Part shown: positions 1 through 5,679 of the stretch, piece after piece
Position numbering within the stretch: the stretch's first letter is position 1
Layout of the letters: every line of letters begins with the position of its first letter
Source: a bacterium UBA1790
GTDB taxonomy: Bacteria; Bacteroidota; Bacteroidia; Bacteroidales; Muribaculaceae
Direction: 5' to 3'
Length of the DNA: 5,679 nt
Assembly (NCBI GenBank): GCA_002314465.1
Contig: DCGA01000149.1
Location: 1-5,679 of the forward strand
Made by a program: the position numbers and the translations under genes
Notes under the pieces: model-generated
What the model saw: only the letters and a program-made list of their open reading frames with translations
The model's database searches: none
Told to the model about the DNA's origin: nothing

Positions 1-261
1 GTTGCTCAGGTACTTAAAAAGTTTAATTTATAATAGTGTTGCGGAATTAAGGATAAACAAAACTATAGCGAAAAAAAGACCAATTAACACTCATTTTTAA
101 CATTTCGGAGAGCAAAACGGCGTTTTTAATCGTTAAAATAATGAAAAAAGGCGGCTGGCGACATCGGCAAGAATTTCGGAAAAATGCAGATTTTACAAGG
201 GTCTTCAATATACTTGTTATTATAAATATGAGAGGAATATTGTAAATTTTTCTAAAAACAC
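1..261. other. AT-rich upstream intergenic region, no convincing gene
   Basis: This stretch is strikingly AT-rich compared with the coding DNA that follows, and I see no protein-coding gene in it. Reading frame 1 on the plus strand gives ten open codons (ending LKKFNL) and then TAA and TAG in tandem at 31-36. That could be the tail of a gene entering from the left, but ten codons are too few to support it. A 75-codon minus-strand frame at 47-274 looks like chance: it has no family signature and overlaps the promoter. The only local structures noticed are two overlapping inverted repeats at 114-138. Confidence 0.6.
114..138. repeat. Two overlapping short inverted repeats
   Basis: AAAACG (114-119) and CGTTTT (121-126) flank a single G. 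TTTTAA (124-129) and TTAAAA (133-138) flank TCG. The two palindromes share the T-run at 124-126. They lie about 125-150 bp upstream of the predicted promoter. They could be an operator-like site or a weak hairpin ending an upstream gene. Six-base arms in AT-rich DNA also arise by chance, so no function is assigned. Confidence 0.3.
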
Positions 262-292
262 TTGCATAAATCAAAAATTTTCCTCAATTTTG
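262..292 (+). promoter_or_regulatory. Bacteroides-type promoter for the susC-susD unit
   Basis: TTG at 262-264 (the -33 element) is followed after exactly 20 nt by CAATTTTG at 285-292. The latter matches the Bacteroidota -7 consensus TAnnTTTG at every fixed position except the first. This is the only TTTG on the plus strand upstream of the susC-like gene. The expected transcription start is around 298-303, giving a leader of about 100 nt. The match and spacing are seen directly; the consensus is established knowledge of the primary sigma factor in Bacteroides; the start site is inferred. Confidence 0.7.
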
Positions 293-306
293 CAGAGTAT
301 ATGTGT

Positions 307-327
307 GCGCGATAAAAGAGACCGCGC
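307..327 (+). promoter_or_regulatory. GC-rich hairpin at the 5' end of the susC leader
   Basis: GCGCG (307-311) and CGCGC (323-327) form a perfect 5-bp all-GC stem around an 11-nt A/G-rich loop, inside an otherwise AT-rich leader. It starts only about 5-10 nt after the predicted transcription start. A hairpin this close to the 5' end could stabilise the mRNA or act in translational control; this is inference. The stem is short and has no T-run behind it, so it is not a terminator. Confidence 0.35.
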
Positions 328-405
328 TGCGAAACAACTCATAAACAAAAACACAGAGAGACTAATTACCAATTTTTTTATAAACTAACTCACAAAATTG
401 TGCGT

Positions 406-3400
406 ATGAAAAAACAATGTGTACTGTTAGCTGCGCTGGCAATCGCATGTGGTGCTCCCGCTACCCTGACCACAAGTCAGAGCAACGTGGGCTTTACAGC
501 TGTTGCGCAGAATAACAAAGTGTCTGGTGTCGTTAAAGACGCCAATGGTGAGCCTCTTATCGGTGCGACCGTGATGGTTAAAGGTACCAACCGTGGTACA
601 GCTACCGACGTAGACGGCAAGTACAGTATCAACGCTCCCGCAGGAAGCACTCTCGTGATCTCTTACATCGGCTCTAAGCCCATGGAGGTTAAGGTCACAG
701 GTTCTTCGCTCGACGTTACCCTGGCCGACGGTTCTAACGCCCTCGATGAGGTTGTTGTAACCGCGCTCGGTATCAAGAAAGACCGCAAGTCGCTCGGTTA
801 TGCCGTTGACGACCTCAAGGCCGAAGAGCTCATGAAGAACAAGACAGCCAACGCCATCAACTCTCTTTCAGGTAAGATTGCTGGTGTTAACGTAACTCAA
901 TCATCAGGTGCTGCTGGTGCAGGTGCTCAGATCATCCTTCGTGGTGGTACATCAGGTTCTGAGTCTCGCGACAACCAGCCCCTCTTCGTTGTAGACGGTA
1001 TCATCTACGATAACTCTTCATCGGTTATCGGTAATACTGCTTTCGACGGTAGCGGTAAGGCACAGACAACAACTTCTAACCGTGTAATGGATATCAACCC
1101 CGAGGATATCGAGAACATGTCTATCCTCAAGGGTCCCGCCGCTTCAGCGCTCTACGGTTCACGTGCAGCCAACGGTGTTGTCCTCATCACTACCAAGAAG
1201 GGTAAAGCCGGTACAGTTGAGGTAAGCCTCAACGCTAAGTACATCTCTTCTCGCGTTAAGACTCTGCCCAAGGTGCAGAATCAGTTCAAGCGCGGTTACA
1301 TGGAGGAAATGTATGCCGAGGACGGTACCTACAAGGGAGTTGCTTACCGCGACCTCAACAGATACAGCTCATGGGGCGAGGCTATCGGCAACGAGCCCAC
1401 TTATGACAACGCCGGCAACTTCTTCCAGACCGGTGGCGTGTGGGATACCAACCTGAGCATCAGCGGTGGTAACGAGAACGGTAACTTCTACCTGAGCGGT
1501 TCTTACTACGACCAGACCGGTATCGTTCCGAACACTGGCTACAAGAAGACTACATTCCGTTTCAACGGCGAGCAGAAGTACAAGATCTTCACTTTCAGCG
1601 CTAACGCTGCTTACAGTGACGCTCGCACAGCTCGTACACTTACAGGTGCTGCCCTCTATGGTTCAAGCGGTACTGGTGCCCTCTATGCAGTTTACAACTG
1701 GGCTCCCACTAACGACATGACCCATTACCTGAACGAGGACGGCAGCCGTTACAAACAGTTCAACGACCTTCAGAACTGGGACGAGGTTGACAACCCCTAC
1801 TGGATCATCAACAAGAACAAGATGACCGACGCTACAGAGCGTTTCACTGGCGGTTTCAACGTTAAGGCCGACATCACCGACTGGTGGTTCATCAACTACC
1901 GCATGGGTGTTGACTCTTACCTGCAGAACAACTACAACTTCGTTGCTCCCAACGGTGTTTGCAAGCAGCTCTGGCAAGAAGGTATGATGAGTGACAACGA
2001 CATGAAGTATCGCTATCTGTCAACCAACCTGATGACCAACTTCAACAAGCAGTTTGGCGACTTCAACGTTAACCTCATGCTCGGTACTTCTACCGACTAC
2101 ACTAAGACAAAGCGTAACTACCGCATGGGTTACCACTTTGCTTCTCCCTTCTATTCATTCGGCAACGTTGCCGACAACGACAAGAAGTTTGAGCAGAGCA
2201 TGAGCCGCAAGCGCCTCGTTGCTGCATTCGGCGAGTTCCGCGTAGACTGGCGAAACGCCATCTTCTTGACCGTTACAGGCCGTAACGACTGGACTTCTAC
2301 CCTTCCCATCGAGAACCGTTCTTACTTCTATCCCAGCGTGAGTGGTGCTGTTGCATTCACCGAGCTCATGGGTGAGGCTAAGCCCGAATGGCTGTCATTC
2401 GGTAAGGTTCGCGCATCTTGGGCTAAGGTAGGTAAGGATACCGGCGCTTATGAGACTGCAACTTATCTGTGGCCCGTAGGTACATACCTGGAGGGTTGCG
2501 TAGGTCTTGGTAACACCTGGACTCGCGGTAACCCCGTCATCAAGCCCGAGATGAGTAACTCAACCGAGGTTGGTCTGGAACTCCGCTTCCTCCAGAACCG
2601 CTTGAAGTTCGACATCTGCTACTACAACAACAAGTCTTACAACCAGATTCTTTCTCCCCGTGGTCCCCAGTCAACCGGTTATATCTTCTGCTCTATCAAC
2701 GCAGGTACAGTATATAACAAGGGTCTTGAAATCAGCCTGAGCGGTACTCCCGTACAGACTAAGGACTTCACTTGGGAAACCGGTATCAACGTAGCCGGCA
2801 ACCGTGGTCGCATGGAAGACCTCCCCAAGGGTATGGATATTATGTACGTAACCGACGTACAGTATGGCGGCGCTAAGGCTGCTACATTCTCAGGCGGTAG
2901 CTTCATGGCTATCTCTGGTGGCAAGTGGGCACGCAACCCCGAAGGCAAGCTCCTCCTCGACGAGAACGGCATGCCTACATCTGACAAGAGCGCAACCACA
3001 TTCGAGGTTGGTAACCGCGAGGCTAAGTTCACTGGCGGTTGGAACAACACATTCACTTACAAGAACTTCTCACTCAACATGCTGTGGGAGTTCCGCGTTG
3101 GTGGCGATGTATTCAACGGTACAAAGTATGCGATGACCATGAGCGGTGTTAGCGAGTTCTCAGGCCAGTTCCGTAGCGAGCCCCTCACCATCAGTGGTGT
3201 TGTTGAGAAGGGCAAGGATGCCGACGGCAACGTAATCTACAAGGATGTAACCAACACTTGGGAGCCCGGCAAGACTTACGAGTACAACGGCAAGAAGATG
3301 AGCGGTTACAACATCATCAAGGGTTACTACTGCGACCAGTACAACTACGAGACTCGTAACTGGATCACCAAGGTTAACAGCCTGCGTCTGCGCTCTATCA

Positions 3401-3627
3401 CTCTGAGCTACGACCTGCCCAAGGATCTCCTTGCTAAGACTAAGTGCATCAAGCGCGCGTCTATCTCGGCAAGCGCTACCAACCTCCTTCTCTTCACCAA
3501 CTATGACGGTGATCCCGAGGTTGCTGCATCAGGTGCTGGTGTAGGTGGTTCAAGCTCTGTAGGCTTCGACTACTGCGGTGTTCCCGCTACTCAAAGCTTC
3601 TCACTGGGTGTAAACCTCACATTCTAA
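406..3627 (+). CDS. SusC/RagA-family TonB-dependent outer-membrane transporter
   Basis: This is the barrel half of a SusCD importer, moving a bound nutrient across the outer membrane using TonB energy. At 1073 aa it has the usual family length. Residues 1-34 are a Sec signal peptide with likely cleavage after AVA. About 38-107 form a carboxypeptidase-regulatory-like beta-sandwich (GVVKDANGEPLIGATVMVKG, VDGKYSI). LDEVVVTALG at 113-122 contains the TonB box. The plug spans about 145-265, with LFVVDGI, NPEDIE and the family signature KGPAASALYGSRAANG at 242-257. The rest is the barrel, including the conserved LRLRSITLSYDLP stretch (993-1005) and a terminal Phe (VNLTF). There is no N-terminal STN domain, so direct anti-sigma signalling is unlikely. 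I chose ATG 406 over an in-frame GTG at 400 because it begins directly with MKKQ and the hydrophobic core. The gene is intact and 38 nt from its SusD partner. The substrate is unknown. Confidence 0.95.
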   Translation: MKKQCVLLAALAIACGAPATLTTSQSNVGFTAVAQNNKVSGVVKDANGEPLIGATVMVKGTNRGTATDVDGKYSINAPAGSTLVISYIGSKPMEVKVTGSSLDVTLADGSNALDEVVVTALGIKKDRKSLGYAVDDLKAEELMKNKTANAINSLSGKIAGVNVTQSSGAAGAGAQIILRGGTSGSESRDNQPLFVVDGIIYDNSSSVIGNTAFDGSGKAQTTTSNRVMDINPEDIENMSILKGPAASALYGSRAANGVVLITTKKGKAGTVEVSLNAKYISSRVKTLPKVQNQFKRGYMEEMYAEDGTYKGVAYRDLNRYSSWGEAIGNEPTYDNAGNFFQTGGVWDTNLSISGGNENGNFYLSGSYYDQTGIVPNTGYKKTTFRFNGEQKYKIFTFSANAAYSDARTARTLTGAALYGSSGTGALYAVYNWAPTNDMTHYLNEDGSRYKQFNDLQNWDEVDNPYWIINKNKMTDATERFTGGFNVKADITDWWFINYRMGVDSYLQNNYNFVAPNGVCKQLWQEGMMSDNDMKYRYLSTNLMTNFNKQFGDFNVNLMLGTSTDYTKTKRNYRMGYHFASPFYSFGNVADNDKKFEQSMSRKRLVAAFGEFRVDWRNAIFLTVTGRNDWTSTLPIENRSYFYPSVSGAVAFTELMGEAKPEWLSFGKVRASWAKVGKDTGAYETATYLWPVGTYLEGCVGLGNTWTRGNPVIKPEMSNSTEVGLELRFLQNRLKFDICYYNNKSYNQILSPRGPQSTGYIFCSINAGTVYNKGLEISLSGTPVQTKDFTWETGINVAGNRGRMEDLPKGMDIMYVTDVQYGGAKAATFSGGSFMAISGGKWARNPEGKLLLDENGMPTSDKSATTFEVGNREAKFTGGWNNTFTYKNFSLNMLWEFRVGGDVFNGTKYAMTMSGVSEFSGQFRSEPLTISGVVEKGKDADGNVIYKDVTNTWEPGKTYEYNGKKMSGYNIIKGYYCDQYNYETRNWITKVNSLRLRSITLSYDLPKDLLAKTKCIKRASISASATNLLLFTNYDGDPEVAASGAGVGGSSSVGFDYCGVPATQSFSLGVNLTF

Positions 3628-3636
3628 TCTTTAAGG

Positions 3637-3657
3637 ATTGTTGAACTTTATAACAAT
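3637..3657 (+). promoter_or_regulatory. Weak intercistronic hairpin between susC- and susD-like genes
   Basis: ATTGTT (3637-3642) and AACAAT (3652-3657) are perfect inverted repeats around a 9-nt loop, extendable by one G-U pair. The structure sits in the 38-nt gap and ends 8 nt before the susD-like ATG. It is AU-rich and lacks a T-tract, so it is not a strong terminator. It could be an mRNA processing or translation-tuning element between the cistrons, or chance. No Shine-Dalgarno sequence is seen close to the ATG, only A/T-rich DNA, as is normal for Bacteroidota. Confidence 0.3.
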
Positions 3658-3665
3658 AGAATAAT

Positions 3666-5555
3666 ATGAAATTATTAAAATCAATTATATTGTGTGGTCT
3701 GGGTGCAGCAGCGCTGTCACTCACATCGTGCAACGACTGGTTGGACGTCAACACCGACCCCAACACTCCTTCGGCACAGTCTACACCTTATGAGCTGCGT
3801 CTGGCTCACATTGAGTTCTATACTAACAGCGGCCACTCTTTCGCTGACTGGCGTACAAGTATGCAGTGCGGTGACTGGACTCGCTACTATGGTGGCGGTA
3901 CTTACTGGTATGTTTCTTACTGGTGCCCCACAACTAGTCCCGTAACCACTCCCTATCAGTGGTGGTTCGTAGGCGCTTACTGTAACGTGCCCGACATGTA
4001 TGAGAAGGCAATGAAGGACGAGAACTGGTACTATGCTGGTTGCGCTAAGATCATCGAGGCTTACGGTACAATGCTCATGGCCGACCTCTACGGTGAAATG
4101 CCTTTCGACGACATCAAGACTGGTAGCGCTACTCCCGAGTACAACACTGGTAAGGAACTCTACCAGCGCTGTCTCCAGAGCATCGATGAGGGTATCGCCC
4201 TCTTTGAGAAAGGTGCTCCCGATCCCTCTAAGCCCGCTCTCTCAACAGGTGACTGGTGGAACAAGGGTGATGCAAACAAGTGGCTCAAGCTCGGTTACTT
4301 CCTGAAGGCTCGTTGGCTCAACAAGCTCAACAAGAAGGGTGCCGGCAAGTGCGAGAAGGATGCCGATGGTGTTTACACTACTCTCAAGTATGATGCCGAC
4401 CTCATCCTCGCTTGCCTCGACAAGGCTATGCAGAGCAACGCCGACAACACTGTTATCAACCACACCGACGACAACGGTCCCACAATCGACAACCTCGGTT
4501 GGGCAGAGCCCGTTGACTACTCTCCCATCTACTCTGTATGCGGTATGAACGCTGGTTACATGGTAACCAAGATTCTCGAAGACAACATGACCAACTTCGG
4601 TGGTTATGGTGTTGAAGACCCCCGTGCCGACCACGTAATTCCTTGGGCTTATTGCGCTTACACTAAGGACAACAGCGCTGCCGACGGCCTCAAGTGGAAA
4701 GACGGCTGGCGTCGTTCTAAGGGTGTCGACATGCAGAGCGGCCTCAACGGTGCCGGTGGTCCCCTCCGCGCAGCTTACAGCGCTGACAAGGGTGGCTGGT
4801 ACATCAACAGCACAAACGTTGACCGCGCAGGCGATACTGTATATGTAGAGGCTACAAGCGAGTCTAAGGGCTACGCAGCTAAGCAGGACCTCCTGTATCG
4901 CCGCAACGGTACAGACGGCTCTAAGGAGTCTGGTTCATTCTACAGCCGCGTTTCTGCTCCCACTTACGTAGGTACTTATGCCGAGGCTTGCTTCATCCGC
5001 GCTGAGGTTCTCGTCAACAAGGGTGACAAGGCTGGTGCATTCGAGGCTTACAAGAAGGGTGTTAAGGCTTCTATCGAACTCATGAACCAAAAGCTCAACG
5101 TATGGTGCCAGGAAGATCCTTCACTCAAGGATTGTCCTTCATTCACTCCCATGGTTCAGGCCGACATCGACAACTACCTGGCTAAGGGTATCGGTACAGC
5201 TGCCGACATCACACTCGGTCACATCATGGTTCAGAAGCGTATTGCTCTCATGTACGACCTCGAGCTGTGGAACGACATGCGTCGTTACGACTACAATCCC
5301 GCTATCTTCTGGGGTTGGGCAGTACCCGATTACTACAAGTATGACAACGACTGCTCTAAGCGTCTTCCCCACAAGGATTGGCGTCGCTGGTGCCAGTGCT
5401 CACACGAACAGAACTACAACGCTAACAACCTCAACGCTATCGGCGCTAAGGTTCCCGGTGCTCGTCTCAAAGACTCTGAGGGCAACGACGTTGTATGGTA
5501 CAAGCAGGACGACATTTATGAGATCCCCGTATGGTGGGATAGCACACAAGAGTAA
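3666..5555 (+). CDS. SusD/RagB-family nutrient-binding outer-membrane lipoprotein (SusD-like_2 type)
   Basis: This is the surface lid that binds ligand and caps the SusC barrel. The N-terminus is a lipoprotein signal with lipobox LTSC and lipidated Cys22, followed by acidic NDWLDVNTDPN, the family's typical mature start. Helical, TPR-like blocks follow: AKIIEAYGTMLMADLYGEMP (127-146); KWLKLGYFLKARWLNKL (205-221); YAEACFIRAEVLVNKG (438-453), leading into AYKKGVKAS; and QKRIALMYDLELWNDMRRYDY (523-543). The last two resemble the SusD-like_2 branch more than classical starch SusD. At 629 aa it is somewhat long for the family. It is rich in Trp (26 residues), densest at 62-106, and has 15 Cys beyond Cys22, including C563, C576 and C578. 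It is the second gene of the unit, presumably translated from the same mRNA as susC, and a terminator follows 32 nt after its stop. The substrate could be a glycan or another oligomer; the sequence does not decide. Confidence 0.93.
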   Translation: MKLLKSIILCGLGAAALSLTSCNDWLDVNTDPNTPSAQSTPYELRLAHIEFYTNSGHSFADWRTSMQCGDWTRYYGGGTYWYVSYWCPTTSPVTTPYQWWFVGAYCNVPDMYEKAMKDENWYYAGCAKIIEAYGTMLMADLYGEMPFDDIKTGSATPEYNTGKELYQRCLQSIDEGIALFEKGAPDPSKPALSTGDWWNKGDANKWLKLGYFLKARWLNKLNKKGAGKCEKDADGVYTTLKYDADLILACLDKAMQSNADNTVINHTDDNGPTIDNLGWAEPVDYSPIYSVCGMNAGYMVTKILEDNMTNFGGYGVEDPRADHVIPWAYCAYTKDNSAADGLKWKDGWRRSKGVDMQSGLNGAGGPLRAAYSADKGGWYINSTNVDRAGDTVYVEATSESKGYAAKQDLLYRRNGTDGSKESGSFYSRVSAPTYVGTYAEACFIRAEVLVNKGDKAGAFEAYKKGVKASIELMNQKLNVWCQEDPSLKDCPSFTPMVQADIDNYLAKGIGTAADITLGHIMVQKRIALMYDLELWNDMRRYDYNPAIFWGWAVPDYYKYDNDCSKRLPHKDWRRWCQCSHEQNYNANNLNAIGAKVPGARLKDSEGNDVVWYKQDDIYEIPVWWDSTQE

Positions 5556-5587
5556 TACTTAGAGATTATTCTAAACGCTAAATAACA

Positions 5588-5622
5588 GGGCGCCCCTCCT
5601 CACCGAGGGGCGCCCATTTTTT
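5588..5622 (+). terminator. Strong Rho-independent terminator after the susD-like gene, possibly bidirectional
   Basis: GGGCGCCCCTC (5588-5598) and GAGGGGCGCCC (5605-5615) form a perfect 11-bp GC-rich stem with a 6-nt loop. One A and six T residues (5617-5622) follow. It lies 32 nt after the susD-like stop codon and closes the two-gene unit. On the minus strand the stem is preceded by an A-run and followed by TGTTATTT, so it may also serve a convergent gene ending at 5624. Confidence 0.92.
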
Positions 5623-5623
5623 G

Positions 5624-5679
5624 TTAAAAGGTGAATTCCTGCCCATCAAGATATCCCATACCTAAAGGCATGGACACTC
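5624..5679 (-). CDS. Possible C-terminus of a convergent gene (partial, runs off the window)
   Basis: On the minus strand one frame is open from the right edge to a TAA at 5626-5624, reading about 17 codons that end MGYLDGQEFTF. The other two minus-strand frames are stopped. The stop lies one base beyond the T-run of the terminator at 5588-5622, the layout expected for two converging genes sharing one terminator. A terminal Phe in a TF ending is seen in many outer-membrane beta-barrel proteins, but that is weak evidence here. Seventeen open codons can occur by chance and I do not recognise a family, so no function is proposed. Confidence 0.35.
   Translation of the reverse strand, partial: VSMPLGMGYLDGQEFTF

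Noticed and set aside
1..33. Plus-strand C-terminal tail ending LKKFNL, followed by tandem stops
   Set aside because: Only ten codons are visible, and another frame is also open to about 109. It could be a real gene end but cannot be supported from this window.
58..65. Minus-strand TAGTTTTG, an exact match to the -7 consensus TAnnTTTG
   Set aside because: The nearest TTG for a -33 element is only 15 nt away instead of about 20, and no divergent gene is visible. An isolated 8-mer match in AT-rich DNA is weak.
47..274. Minus-strand 75-codon open frame
   Set aside because: It lies in AT-rich intergenic DNA, has no recognisable domain, a composition (Ile, Phe, Leu, Lys, Ser) typical of chance frames in such DNA, and overlaps the promoter elements of the susC-like gene.
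391..402. Inverted repeat CACAA-AA-TTGTG just before the susC-like start
   Set aside because: Five-base arms around two bases cannot form a proper hairpin loop and are expected by chance in this composition.
400..405. Upstream in-frame GTG as the susC-like start
   Set aside because: It would add only two residues (M-R) before MKKQ. ATG at 406 gives a standard signal peptide, and GTG starts are less common.
1663..1977. Minus-strand open frame inside the susC-like gene, and similar frames at 2679-3056, 4242-4634 and 5139-5372
   Set aside because: These are shadows of the strongly biased codons of the intact plus-strand genes. Their translations are low-complexity (Val- or Ser/Pro-rich) without family signatures.
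2864..3136. Plus-strand out-of-frame ORF inside the susC-like gene, and similar frames at 3694-3945, 4033-4305, 4339-4548 and 5242-5562
   Set aside because: Ser/Thr/Leu-rich shadow translations of the true frames, with no start signals of their own.

Overview
The window holds one complete two-gene unit of the SusC/SusD type, an outer-membrane nutrient importer. This architecture is essentially restricted to Bacteroidota. The Bacteroides-type promoter (TTG, 20-nt spacer, CAATTTTG), the lack of a clear Shine-Dalgarno site and the very AT-rich intergenic DNA fit that phylum. The C-ending codon preference (AAC, GAC, AAG, CTC, TTC) and the protein style suggest Bacteroidales, perhaps Prevotella- or Muribaculaceae-like; that finer placement is only an inference.

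Layout: positions 1-260 are AT-rich DNA with no convincing gene and two small overlapping inverted repeats near 114-138. A promoter lies at 262-292. It is followed by a leader of about 100 nt with a short GC-rich hairpin near its predicted 5' end. The SusC-like TonB-dependent transporter runs from 406 (preferred ATG) to 3627. A 38-nt gap with a weak hairpin separates it from the SusD-like surface lipoprotein at 3666-5555. A perfect 11-bp stem plus six T residues at 5588-5622 ends the unit. The last bases read open on the minus strand as a possible C-terminus of a convergent gene (5624-5679, partial).

How the genes work together: by family knowledge, SusC forms a TonB-energised beta-barrel with an internal plug, and SusD is a lipid-anchored lid on its outer face that captures ligand and closes over the barrel. 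Both genes appear intact, with no frameshift. No sigma/anti-sigma pair, hybrid two-component sensor, SusE/F-like binding protein, glycoside hydrolase or peptidase is visible, so the substrate cannot be named.

I see no evidence for a wholly new system. The points most worth a second look are the Trp/Tyr- and Cys-rich SusD-like protein, the apparently orphan state of the pair, the shared terminator with a possible convergent gene, and the small RNA structures in the leader and intercistronic gap.
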